Positions 7,747 to 15,239 of a stretch of DNA of 36,531 nt are shown here, one piece after another. Where the stretch lies: assembly GCA_029266575.1 (NCBI GenBank), contig JAQSWP010000036.1:1-36531 (forward strand), in the 5' to 3' direction. The notes beneath the pieces are model-generated. The model saw only the letters and a list, made by a program, of their open reading frames with translations. It was not told the DNA's origin and made no database searches. Position numbers and translations under genes: made by a program. Source of the stretch: Alphaproteobacteria bacterium. Its GTDB lineage: Bacteria; Pseudomonadota; Alphaproteobacteria; Reyranellales; JAQSWP01. Every line of letters begins with the position of its first letter. Position 1 is the stretch's first letter.

Positions 7747-7777
7747 AATTATGCCATTGGCTCTAAATGGTATGCAA
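7747..7777 (-). promoter_or_regulatory. Promoter of the first TRAP operon with putative GntR box
   Basis: Reading the minus strand, TTGCAT (7777-7772) and CATAAT (7753-7748) lie 18 bases apart, upstream of dctP. The -35 is part of TTGCATACCAT, which matches TTGCATACAAT in the divergent promoter at 2066-2076 at 10 of 11 positions. An additional imperfect inverted repeat, ATGCCATT-N7-AATGGTAT (7751-7773), spans the promoter spacer. Repression by the GntR protein at 2935 is inferred from the shared box. Confidence 0.6.
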
Positions 7778-7818
7778 GCTGCAACATACGGGAATAACGG
7801 CCTGATGCCGGCACGGTC

Positions 7819-8922
7819 CTAGAGAACCAGCCGCAGCTGCTCGTCTTCCGCCGTTTCGTCGTCGTCCTCCTCCTCGTCGCGATCCTCGTTCAGGGAGGAG
7901 AGCGTGATGCCCAGCAGGCGGATTTGCTTGGGGATGGGGAACACCGTGCCGAGCAGCGCGAGCGAAAGCTGCTCCAGCATCGCCTGAGTTTCGATCGGCG
8001 TCGTCTCGGTGCGGCGGCGGGTGATGATTTCGAAATCGGCGTATTTCACCTTCAAGGTGACGGTACGGCCACGCACGCCGGACTGCTCGCAATAGCGCCA
8101 CAGCTTGGCGACGATCGGCAGCAGCCTGTCGCGCGCCTCCTCGAAGCTCCTGACGTTTTCGAAGAAGGTGTTCTCCGCCCCGGCCGATTTGCGGATGCGG
8201 TGCGGGCGCACCTGGCGCTGGTCGATGCCATGCGAGAGGTTGAAGTAGTACGGGCCGGACTTGCCGAAATTGGCTTTGAGGAACTCCAGGCCTTTCTCTT
8301 TCATGTCGGCGCCGGTGCGAATCCCCAACCGGTGCATTTTGGCCTCCGTCGCCGGCCCGATGCCGTGGAACTTGCCCACGGGAAGCGCTTCGACATAGGC
8401 CGCGCCTTTGGCCGGCGTGATGACGAACAGCCCGTCGGGCTTGCGCTCGCCCGATGCCATCTTGGCCAGGAATTTGCAGTAGGAGACCCCGGCCGACGCG
8501 GTCAGCTGCGTTTGTTCCTTGATGCGCGCCTTGATCTGCTTCGCCACTTCGGTGGCGGACGGAATGCCCATCAAATTCTCGGTGACGTCGAGATAGGCCT
8601 CGTCCAGCGACAGCGGCTCGACCAGCGGCGTGTAGGACCGGAAGATCTCGCGGATCCGCTGCGAGACCTCGCGATAGACCTCGAAGCGCGGCTTGACGAA
8701 CACCAGGTCGGGGCATTTGCGCCGCGCCGTCACCGAGGGCATGGCCGAGTAGACGCCGAACTTCCTCGCTTCGTACGAGGCGGCCGCCACCACGCCACGT
8801 TCGCGAGCGCCGCCCACCGCGACCGGCTTGCCGCGCAATTCGGGATTGTCGCGCTGCTCCACCGACGCGTAGAAAGCGTCCATGTCGACATGGATGATCT
8901 TGCGCATCGGCGCGTCGGTCAC
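7819..8922 (-). CDS. dinB: DNA polymerase IV (Y-family)
   Basis: A 367-residue Y-family translesion polymerase. Catalytic carboxylates are visible in HVDMDAFYASVE (D13) and SLDEAYLDV (D107, E108); KPDGLF, the helix-hairpin-helix region and the little-finger domain follow. The C terminus is a very acidic linker (DEEEDDDE) followed by QLRLVL, a canonical sliding-clamp-binding peptide. The start is GTG with GGAA 7 bases upstream; ATG five codons later is an alternative. It follows the second dctM by 65 bases on the same strand and may be read through from that operon. Its job, error-prone bypass of DNA lesions, is unrelated to the catabolic neighbours. Confidence 0.95.
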   Translation of the reverse strand: MTDAPMRKIIHVDMDAFYASVEQRDNPELRGKPVAVGGARERGVVAAASYEARKFGVYSAMPSVTARRKCPDLVFVKPRFEVYREVSQRIREIFRSYTPLVEPLSLDEAYLDVTENLMGIPSATEVAKQIKARIKEQTQLTASAGVSYCKFLAKMASGERKPDGLFVITPAKGAAYVEALPVGKFHGIGPATEAKMHRLGIRTGADMKEKGLEFLKANFGKSGPYYFNLSHGIDQRQVRPHRIRKSAGAENTFFENVRSFEEARDRLLPIVAKLWRYCEQSGVRGRTVTLKVKYADFEIITRRRTETTPIETQAMLEQLSLALLGTVFPIPKQIRLLGITLSSLNEDRDEEEDDDETAEDEQLRLVL

Positions 8923-8987
8923 GGTCGGTTCCAGCCGTTAGAACAGCCGGAAATTTTAGCAGAGCACGGCCCGGGCCGGCAAAGTGC

Positions 8988-10295
8988 CTAAAGCAGCGAT
9001 GGCAGCCACAAAACCAGCGCCGGGAAGGCCACCAGCAGGCCCAGCGCAAGGAACTCCAGCCCGACGAAGGGAATGGCGGCACGATAGATCGTGCCCAGGC
9101 TGACGTTTTCCGTCACGCCCTTCATCACGAACAGCAGAAGGCCGAAGGGCGGCGTCAGCAGGCCCATTTCGATCGCAATCAGCATCAGCACGCCCAGCCA
9201 GATGAGATCGATGTCGAGCGCCGCCGCCAGCGGCATGAAGAACGGCAGAGTGATCAGCATCATGCTGACCTGATCGATGAAGCAACCGAGCACCAGCAAC
9301 ACCGCCAGCATCAGGATCGTGGCGGTGAGAGGCGTCCATTCGATCTTCAGCAATTGCTCGAGTGCGCCGTCCGTGGCGCCGGAGAACGCCAGGATCTGCG
9401 AGAACGAGGTCGACGCCGCAACGATGAACAGGATCATTACCGAAATCTTGCCGGTGCCGATCAGCGCCGTCTTCAGCGCCTGCCAGGAGAGCTTGCGATA
9501 GCAGGCGGCGATGATGACCGACATCAGCGCGCCCAGCGCCGCCGAATCGGTCGGCGAGGCGATGCCGGCGAAGATCGAGCCCAGCACGGCGACGAAGATC
9601 AGCGACAGCGGCACGACGTAGATCAGAAACGGCTTCCAGCGCTGCCACAAAGGCAGCCGCTCCACCTCGTAGGACGGCGCCAGGCTGGGATCGAGCCAGC
9701 AGCGGATCACGACATAGCCGATGAACAGCGTGCTCATGATCAGCCCGGGAATGATGCCGCCGACCAGCAGCTCGGCCACCGGCATATGCGCCAGGCTGGC
9801 CAGCAGGACGGCCAAAGCCGAGGGCGGGATCAGCATGGCGATGCCGCCCACCGCCATGATCGGGCCCATCGACATCGACGGATGGTAGCCGCGCTTGTTC
9901 ATCTCCGGCAGCAGCACCGAACCCAACATGGCGGTGTTGGCGATGGTCGAGCCCGAGAGCGCGGCGAAGATCGTGCCGCCGATCACCGACACGATCGACA
10001 GCCGCCCCGGAACGCGGGAAATCAGCCGGTCGATGGCATCGACGGCGGTGAAGGCGATGCCGGTATGCAGCAAGATCTCGCCCATGAAAATGAAAAGCGG
10101 AATGGGCGCCAGGCCGAAATTGGCGATGCCGCTCAGCATGCCGCGCATGACCGCCGCGACGCCAGCCTCGCCGCCCATGAATATCCAGGCGCCTATGACG
10201 TTGGCGACGATGAAGGAGAACGCCACCGGCAGGCCGATCAGCATCAGCAGGCAGACCGCCCCCAGCATCAGGGCGAGCGCGAAATACCATTCCAT
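8988..10295 (-). CDS. dctM: TRAP transporter large permease (DctM), second system
   Basis: A complete 435-residue DctM protein with many hydrophobic segments, including GGTIFAALSGSTIANTAMLG, GGIAMLIPPSALAVLLASL, ASPTDSAALGAL and LLTPPFGLLLFVMKG. It keeps the final helix (LEFLALGLLVAFPALVLWLP) that the other DctM in this window lacks, so it serves as an internal reference for full length. It forms the ion-driven transport channel with the small subunit, whose stop codon is one base upstream of this ATG (TGA-C-ATG). Part of the operon dctP-dctQ-dctM starting at 11866, behind a promoter with the GTTC/GAAC palindrome. Confidence 0.93.
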   Translation of the reverse strand: MEWYFALALMLGAVCLLMLIGLPVAFSFIVANVIGAWIFMGGEAGVAAVMRGMLSGIANFGLAPIPLFIFMGEILLHTGIAFTAVDAIDRLISRVPGRLSIVSVIGGTIFAALSGSTIANTAMLGSVLLPEMNKRGYHPSMSMGPIMAVGGIAMLIPPSALAVLLASLAHMPVAELLVGGIIPGLIMSTLFIGYVVIRCWLDPSLAPSYEVERLPLWQRWKPFLIYVVPLSLIFVAVLGSIFAGIASPTDSAALGALMSVIIAACYRKLSWQALKTALIGTGKISVMILFIVAASTSFSQILAFSGATDGALEQLLKIEWTPLTATILMLAVLLVLGCFIDQVSMMLITLPFFMPLAAALDIDLIWLGVLMLIAIEMGLLTPPFGLLLFVMKGVTENVSLGTIYRAAIPFVGLEFLALGLLVAFPALVLWLPSLL

Positions 10296-10296
10296 G

Positions 10297-10842
10297 TCAG
10301 GGGATCGCAGTCTGGATGGCGTGCGAGGGATCGCGCGGAGTGGGAAACAGGAAGCGGCGGACGAATTCCACAGCCATCAGTGCGCCGGAGATCGGGATCG
10401 GCAGCAGCAGGATCCATTCGTGGTAACGCCAGGTCTTCACCGTCACCATATTGTCGTGCCAGGCGCCATAGACGGCGCTGGCGCCGTAAACGGTCATGGC
10501 GATCGTGGCGAGAAGGCCAAAAGCGCTGGCCAGAATCTCGACCATTCGGGCTGGCCGGTCCGGCAATTTCGACGTCAGCAGATCTAGCGCGACATGCCCG
10601 TTGTGGCGCAACACCCAGGGCGCGCCCAGGAATGCCGCGCCATACATCATGTATTCGCTGAGTTCGATCACCCAGGAGAGCGCTCCCAGGCCAAAATATC
10701 GAATGCCGATATCGAGGCAGATCAGAACCGCCACGATGCCGAAAGCCCAGCCGGCGCAATGGCCGAGAAAATCGACGATCTTCTCGAGCCAGCGCAGGAA
10801 GGGCGGCGACGCGTGTTGTCCGTTGGACATTCCCCCAGCCAC
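10297..10842 (-). CDS. dctQ: TRAP transporter small permease (DctQ), second system
   Basis: A 181-residue membrane protein with four hydrophobic spans (WAFGIVAVLICLDIGIRYFG, the SWVIELSEYMMYGAAFLGAP region, ASAFGLLATIAMTVYG, and EWILLLPIPISGALMAVEF), the DctQ layout. The GTG start at 10842 is preferred because GGAGGG lies about 9 bases upstream; ATG at 10830 is an alternative but its purine run is too close. It sits between dctP and dctM of the second TRAP system and is nearly contiguous with dctM. Confidence 0.85.
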   Translation of the reverse strand: MAGGMSNGQHASPPFLRWLEKIVDFLGHCAGWAFGIVAVLICLDIGIRYFGLGALSWVIELSEYMMYGAAFLGAPWVLRHNGHVALDLLTSKLPDRPARMVEILASAFGLLATIAMTVYGASAVYGAWHDNMVTVKTWRYHEWILLLPIPISGALMAVEFVRRFLFPTPRDPSHAIQTAIP

Positions 10843-10885
10843 GTGACGCCGCCCTCCGCTCTTCGATAGCCGTTGCTACTGCGGA

Positions 10886-11866
10886 CTACTTCTTGGTCAG
10901 CAACTGGCGCAGCTTGGGACCATGCTCGGGGCTGGCCTTGATGATCGATCCCCATGCCGCCTCGCGGCCGATCTCGAGATATTTTTTCTCGTCGGCGGGC
11001 GAGAAGCGGATCGGCTTCATGCCGGCCTCTTCCTGCTTCTTGCGCTGCTCGGCGTTGACCGCCAGTTCCTTGCTGTCCTCTTTCTCCAGCTCCAGCATGA
11101 CGTCTTGCAGCAGCTTGCGCTGGGCGGGTTCCATCTTCTTCCACACGTCGAGATTGACCAGGTATTCCATCTCGGTGCGATAGAAGCCCGGATCGACGCG
11201 ATATTTGGTCACCTTCTGCCACGAGAAATCGAAGATGCCCTGGGCCGGCCAACCGTAGCCGTCCACCGTGCCGCGCTCCAGCATGGTGTAGATATCAGCC
11301 GGCGGCGAGGTGACGGCGGTGCCGCCCATCTTCTCCACCATGGCGCGATAGAGCGGGCTGACGCGGATCTTGAGGCCGGTCAGGTCGGGCTTGGTGATCG
11401 GCTTGTTAAGGTAGAGATGGAACTCGCCATAGGCATTGAGCAGGCCCAGATACTGGGCGTTCATCTTCTCGTTGTGGATCTTGTTGATGTATTCGATCGC
11501 GCCGTTCTTGCGCAGCTCGGCGACGGGCAGTTCGGCCATCTTGATGGCGTCGATCTCCGGCACAATGTTCTGGTAGAAGCCCGCGGTGCAGCCGGTGATG
11601 TCGACCACGCCATCTTTCAGGTTCTTGCCCACATCGAACGGCGGCATGACCTTGGGTGCACCACCCAGATAGCGGATCTGCAGCACGCCCTTGCCGCGCT
11701 CGTTGACGCGCTTGATCAGGTCTTCGAAACGCTCCGAATAGTAGGTTTTCTCGGGAAAGCAGCTGACGCCTTTCAGCGTCAGTTCAGCCGCGGTTGCGGG
11801 CGTGCGCGCCGCCAACAGCAAGGTTGCGGCGATTGCGGTCAGCGACAAAGTGCGTAGAAAAGACAT
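10886..11866 (-). CDS. dctP: TRAP transporter solute-binding protein (DctP), second system
   Basis: A 326-residue periplasmic protein with a signal peptide (LLLAARTPATAA, cleavage near residue 27). The DctP fold markers are present, including LTGLKIRVSPLYRAMVEKMG with the Arg that usually binds a substrate carboxylate, and the WQKVTKYRVDPGFYR segment. It delivers its ligand to the DctQM pair encoded downstream. ATG has GGAGGGTGGG directly before it. A perfect GTTCTTT-T-AAAGAAC palindrome lies 43-57 bases upstream of the start, tying this operon to the putative IclR regulon. It is only distantly similar to the DctP at 6702, so the two systems probably take up different acids. Confidence 0.9.
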   Translation of the reverse strand: MSFLRTLSLTAIAATLLLAARTPATAAELTLKGVSCFPEKTYYSERFEDLIKRVNERGKGVLQIRYLGGAPKVMPPFDVGKNLKDGVVDITGCTAGFYQNIVPEIDAIKMAELPVAELRKNGAIEYINKIHNEKMNAQYLGLLNAYGEFHLYLNKPITKPDLTGLKIRVSPLYRAMVEKMGGTAVTSPPADIYTMLERGTVDGYGWPAQGIFDFSWQKVTKYRVDPGFYRTEMEYLVNLDVWKKMEPAQRKLLQDVMLELEKEDSKELAVNAEQRKKQEEAGMKPIRFSPADEKKYLEIGREAAWGSIIKASPEHGPKLRQLLTKK

Positions 11867-11908
11867 CCCACCCTCCAGTTGTTCACGCCGTTCCAGGCGT
11901 TATTAGTT

Positions 11909-11972
11909 GTTCTTTTAAAGAACTTTTATTCGTTGTAAGAACAAGCGTTGCAAGCCCCTCGTGCCCTGTCAA
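11909..11972 (-). promoter_or_regulatory. Promoter A with palindromic operator, second TRAP operon
   Basis: On the minus strand TTGACA (11972-11967) is followed after 17 bases by AACGCT (11949-11944). The palindrome GTTCTTTTAAAGAAC (11909-11923; perfect 7-bp arms around one central base) lies downstream of the -10, where a bound repressor would block initiation or early elongation. The same palindrome recurs at 14203, 27290 and 32918. The -10 is weak, so the exact promoter is less certain than the palindrome. Confidence 0.7.
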
Positions 11973-11993
11973 GCGGCGCGGCATTGTTTGCGC

Positions 11994-13115
11994 TTAGAAC
12001 GCGGCCTCGAGCACGGCCTTGTAGTCGTGCGGCGTCATCGGTCGGGGGTTGCTGGGATGCGAAGAGTCGGCCATCGCCTCGGCGGCGAATTCGTCGAAGC
12101 GCTCGCGCGGCACCTTCATGGCCTGCAGGTTCGCGGGCAGCTTCAGCCTTTCGTTCAGCCGGGCAAACCAATCGGCCACGTCCTGGCCGGCCTTCAGGTT
12201 CAGCACCGAGCGCAACGTTACGATCTTCTCCTTCAGGTGATCGGCGTTGTAGCGCAACACCGGTGGGATCAGCACCGCATTCAAGGTTCCGTGGTGCAGA
12301 TGCAGAATGCCCAGCGGATGCGACAGAGCGTGCACCGCCCCCATGCCTTTCTGGAATGCGAGCGCCCCCTCCATCGCCGCCATCATCATCTGCCAGCGCG
12401 CGTCGCGATTGGCCCCGTCTCGCACCGCGATTTCGATGTTGCTGGCGGCGCGCTTCAAGCCATCGAGCGCGATTGCATCGGCGGGAGGATTGATGCGCGG
12501 CGAGCAGAAGGTTTCCAGGCAATGGGCGATGGCATCCATGCCGGTGGCCGCCGTAATCGAGGGCGGCAAGCCAAGCGTCATCTCGGGATCGAGGATGGCG
12601 CAGCGCACCGTGCCCGGGGTGACGAACAGCAAGGATTTCCGCCCGCTGCTGAAAACCAGCACCGAGGAGCGCGCGACCTCGCTGCCGGTCCCGGCGGTGG
12701 TCGGAATGACGAAAGTCGGCGCCGGCGGCTTGGGCGGAAAGTTCATGCCGACATTGTAGAAAGCATAGCGCTCTAGCGGCCCCTCGTTCGAGGCGAGGAT
12801 CGCCGCAGCCTTGGCGCCGTCCATCGCCGAGCCACCCCCCAGCCCGACGATGCTGTCGCAACCATTGGCCCGGTACGCTTCGTAAGCCGTAGTCGCGGCG
12901 GCTTCGGTGGGATTGGCGGGCATCGAATCGAACACCGCCACCTGCATCTCCTTTGGCAGCGCCGCCTTGACCTTGTCGACCAGCCCGGCGGCGGCGACGC
13001 CCTTGTCGGTGACGATCAGGGGACGCCTGGCATTGGCAAGCGCCATCTCCGCGCCCAGCAGCGCAATGGCGCCGAAATCGAATTGCACCTTGGTGTTGTA
13101 GTTGATCAGCGCCAT
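11994..13115 (-). CDS. Iron-containing alcohol dehydrogenase
   Basis: A 373-residue group III (iron-dependent) alcohol dehydrogenase. The coenzyme segment GLGGGSAMDGAK is at about 91-102 and PTTAGTGSEVA at about 138-148. The four metal ligands align with D194, H198 (TGMDAIAH), H262 (AVHALSH) and H275 (LHHG). The family oxidises primary alcohols or 4-hydroxy acids with NAD(P)+. ATG is preceded by GGAGAG. It follows the haloalkane dehalogenase gene by 18 bases, which suggests it oxidises the alcohol released by that enzyme; an aldehyde dehydrogenase is encoded at 18225. Maleylacetate reductase, a related family, is less likely from the motif set. Confidence 0.93.
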   Translation of the reverse strand: MALINYNTKVQFDFGAIALLGAEMALANARRPLIVTDKGVAAAGLVDKVKAALPKEMQVAVFDSMPANPTEAAATTAYEAYRANGCDSIVGLGGGSAMDGAKAAAILASNEGPLERYAFYNVGMNFPPKPPAPTFVIPTTAGTGSEVARSSVLVFSSGRKSLLFVTPGTVRCAILDPEMTLGLPPSITAATGMDAIAHCLETFCSPRINPPADAIALDGLKRAASNIEIAVRDGANRDARWQMMMAAMEGALAFQKGMGAVHALSHPLGILHLHHGTLNAVLIPPVLRYNADHLKEKIVTLRSVLNLKAGQDVADWFARLNERLKLPANLQAMKVPRERFDEFAAEAMADSSHPSNPRPMTPHDYKAVLEAAF

Positions 13116-13133
13116 GTCGCTCTCCGCAAAGGG

Positions 13134-14039
13134 TCAGTCGGGCAATCGCGCGAGAAAATCCAAAACCGCCTGGCCGATTTCCCTGGGCGAATCTTCCGCC
13201 AGGAAATGACGGCCAGGCACGGAAATCTCCTCCTGGTTTCGCCACTGCCGGCAGGACGCCAGGATGTCGCCTGTCACCATCGAGCCGGGCTCGGCCACGA
13301 CCAGCAGCTTGGGGATGCCGCTTTCGCGCATGAAGCGCGCGTTGTCGGCAATCAGCGCGATCATGTCGGCAGGCTCGCCTTCCACCGGCAATTCGCGCGG
13401 CCACACGAGCGTCGGTTTGCGCCGCGCGGGATCGCGGAACGGATGGCGATACACGTCGTGCTCCGCCGGCGTCAGGCCGCGCAGCACGCCCGATGGCAGG
13501 ATCTTTTCGATGAAAAGATTATCTTCGAAGATCAGTTTCTCGCCGTGGTTCGAGCGCAAGGCGGTGAACCACCGCGCCGCTTCCGGCCGCCAGTCCGCAT
13601 AGCGGCGTTCGGCGATGATGGCTTCCATATGCACGATGCCGGCAACGCGATCGGGATGGCGGCGCGCCCAGTCCATGCCCAGCACCGAGCCCCAGTCGTG
13701 GATCACCAACACGACCGGCCGGTCGAAAGCCATTTCCTCGATCCAGGCGTCGAGATAGCGGCGGTGATCGATGTAGCGATACGCCTCGCCCGGCATCGGG
13801 TCGGAGCGGCCCATGCCCGGCAAGTCCGGTGCAGCGCAGCGGGCAGCCTGCGCCACCAGCGGCATCACATTGCGCCATAGAAAGGAGCTGGTGGGGTTGC
13901 CGTGCAGGAACAGCACCGGTCGGCCCTCGCCCTGCTCCCACCACGCCATGCGTCCATCGAGAATTTGCCCGATGCTCATGCGGCGCGGATCGCCTGGCAC
14001 TGCGGGCGCCAGCTGCCGCGTGGCGGAAACCCAACTCAT
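13134..14039 (-). CDS. Haloalkane dehalogenase (HLD-II-like alpha/beta hydrolase)
   Basis: A 301-residue alpha/beta hydrolase carrying the haloalkane dehalogenase pentad: halide-binding N48 (HGNPTSSFLWRN) and W116, nucleophile D115 (VIHDWGSVLG), acid E139 (HMEAI) and base H278 (GRHFLAED). The D115-E139 spacing (24) and the acid on the HMEAI strand are as in DhaA/LinB (HLD-II). The family hydrolyses carbon-halogen bonds to an alcohol, halide and proton in the cytoplasm. The start at ATG 14039 keeps the N-terminal strand seen in LinB; TTG 14048 and ATG 13980 are alternatives. Head of an operon with the iron-dependent ADH, behind promoter B. Fluoroacetate dehalogenases and epoxide hydrolases share the fold, but they lack the Asn-Trp halide pair. 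Confidence 0.88.
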   Translation of the reverse strand: MSWVSATRQLAPAVPGDPRRMSIGQILDGRMAWWEQGEGRPVLFLHGNPTSSFLWRNVMPLVAQAARCAAPDLPGMGRSDPMPGEAYRYIDHRRYLDAWIEEMAFDRPVVLVIHDWGSVLGMDWARRHPDRVAGIVHMEAIIAERRYADWRPEAARWFTALRSNHGEKLIFEDNLFIEKILPSGVLRGLTPAEHDVYRHPFRDPARRKPTLVWPRELPVEGEPADMIALIADNARFMRESGIPKLLVVAEPGSMVTGDILASCRQWRNQEEISVPGRHFLAEDSPREIGQAVLDFLARLPD

Positions 14040-14202
14040 CAGCCGCAACTACCCTCGACCGCGAAAAGGCTCTGCATCGGCTTGATGCCGATACAGAGCA
14101 AGTCGATCGCGGGAGGAAACGCCCCGAACAAGAAAGACTTTTTCCCGGCCGGGGCCATCCGGGAAAATGAGGAAAAGGATGTAACAGCCAATGCGACACA
14201 TT

Positions 14203-14266
14203 TGTTCCTATAAAGAACATTAATTCTTTATAGGAACATTCTTTGCCAAGGTGACCCACGAGTCAA
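14203..14266 (-). promoter_or_regulatory. Promoter B with double operator, dehalogenase-ADH operon
   Basis: TTGACT (14266-14261) and AAGAAT (14243-14238) are 17 bases apart on the minus strand. The -10 abuts a 36-base perfect inverted repeat: TGTTCCTATAAAGAA (14203-14217), six bases CATTAA, then the exact reverse complement (14224-14238). Each arm is itself a degenerate GTTC-N7-GAAC palindrome like those at promoters A, C and D, so this is a tandem double operator. It lies directly behind the terminator of the iclR gene, about 165 bases upstream of the dehalogenase start. Confidence 0.72.
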
Positions 14267-14272
14267 GCCAAC

Positions 14273-14296
14273 AAAAAAGCCGGGATCGCTCCCGGC
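14273..14296 (-). terminator. Rho-independent terminator after iclR
   Basis: On the minus strand GCCGGGA-GCGA-TCCCGGC forms a perfect 7-bp stem with a 4-base loop, followed at once by TTTTTTG. It lies 25 bases beyond the IclR stop codon and closes the long operon that runs from 27.2 kb. Confidence 0.92.
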
Positions 14297-14320
14297 CGTT
14301 TTGACGCAAGCGCATCGGCT

Positions 14321-15163
14321 CTACGCCGGCAATCTCTGCTCGCGCATGGTCATGGAGCGGCTCATCTGGTCGGCGGCGAGCTTCAGCGCCGGCAGGTATT
14401 TCTTCACCACCGCCTCGCGCGAGATGCGCGGGCGGTTGAAGGAGATGTTGAGCGCGGCGATGATTTTCTTCTCGCCGTCATGGACCGGCACGGAGAGGCC
14501 GCAAATGTGCTCTTCAAGCTCGCCATCGACCCAGGACCAGCCGCGCTCGTGATCCTGCGCGATCACCTTCTTGAGCTTGGCAGCATCGGTGATGGTGCTG
14601 CGCGTATAGGGCACCATGTCGACCTTGGAGAGATTGTTGGCCATTTCCTGCGGCGCCATGCCGCCCAGCAGGATACGGCCCATCGACGTGGCATAGGCCG
14701 GCAGGCGCGAACCGACATTGCCGCCGACCGACAGAATCCGTCGGACGGGAATGCGCAGGATGTAAACGACATCGGTATCGTCCAGCACCGAGACCGAGCA
14801 GGTCTCGTTGGTTTCCTGCACCAACCGGCCCAGGATCGGCTGCGCAATGTTCCACAGCGGCATCGACGAGATATAGGCGTAGCCCAGCGACAGCACTTTC
14901 GGCGTCAGGAAATACTGGCGCCCGATATGGCTGGCATAGCCCAGCTCTTCCAAGGTCAGCAGCAGGCGGCGGGCGCCGGCACGAGTGAGCCCGGCGCGGC
15001 CGGCGACCTGGGTCAGGGTCAGCCGCTCGGCGCCTTCGCCGAAGGCGCGGATGACTTTCAAGCCGCGCGCGAAGCCGTTGACGAACTGGCGCGGCGAGCC
15101 CGAGGCACCCTCGCCTTCGTCGTCGCCGCTCTCAACGGGGACTTGCAGGGATTGTCTGGCCAT
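14321..15163 (-). CDS. IclR family transcriptional regulator (PcaR/PobR-like)
   Basis: A 280-residue IclR regulator. The N-terminal winged helix-turn-helix spans about 28-85 (LTLTQVAGRAGLTRAGARRL, then LEELGYASHIGRQYFLTPKVL), with ARGLKVIRAFGEGAERLT before it, a pattern close to the PcaR/PobR branch. The C-terminal effector domain (about 100-270) includes YATSMGRILLGGM and GLSVPVHDGEKKIIAALNIS. ATG 15163 is preferred to the track's GTG 15199, because a good TTGACC/CATAAC promoter (15231-15202) would start transcription downstream of that GTG. Last gene of the long operon, followed by a terminator. It is the best candidate to bind the GTTC/GAAC palindromes at promoters A-D. Related regulators respond to aromatic acids such as 4-hydroxybenzoate or beta-ketoadipate. 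Confidence 0.92.
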   Translation of the reverse strand: MARQSLQVPVESGDDEGEGASGSPRQFVNGFARGLKVIRAFGEGAERLTLTQVAGRAGLTRAGARRLLLTLEELGYASHIGRQYFLTPKVLSLGYAYISSMPLWNIAQPILGRLVQETNETCSVSVLDDTDVVYILRIPVRRILSVGGNVGSRLPAYATSMGRILLGGMAPQEMANNLSKVDMVPYTRSTITDAAKLKKVIAQDHERGWSWVDGELEEHICGLSVPVHDGEKKIIAALNISFNRPRISREAVVKKYLPALKLAADQMSRSMTMREQRLPA

Positions 15164-15185
15164 TATGCTTGTCGCCTTGGGTTTT

Positions 15186-15231
15186 GGGCCTGCGCGCACT
15201 GGTTATGCCGCAGGCCCAATGTGATGGTCAA
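15186..15231 (-). promoter_or_regulatory. Candidate internal promoter and inverted repeat before iclR
   Basis: In the 76-base gap between tctC and iclR, TTGACC (15231-15226) and CATAAC (15207-15202) lie 18 bases apart on the minus strand. A perfect 8-bp inverted repeat, GGGCCTGC (15186-15193) and GCAGGCCC (15210-15217), brackets the -10 and could be an operator or an RNA hairpin. No T-run follows, so it is not a terminator. Confidence 0.5.
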
Positions 15232-15239
15232 CGCCCGTG

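Noticed and set aside
7790-7818. Terminator after dinB (CGGC-ATCAG-GCCG)
   Set aside because: The stem is only 4 bp and the following TTATT is not a convincing T-run.
8941-8987. Terminator between the second dctM and dinB (GGCCCGGGCC)
   Set aside because: The GC palindrome has no loop and no T-run follows it on the minus strand.
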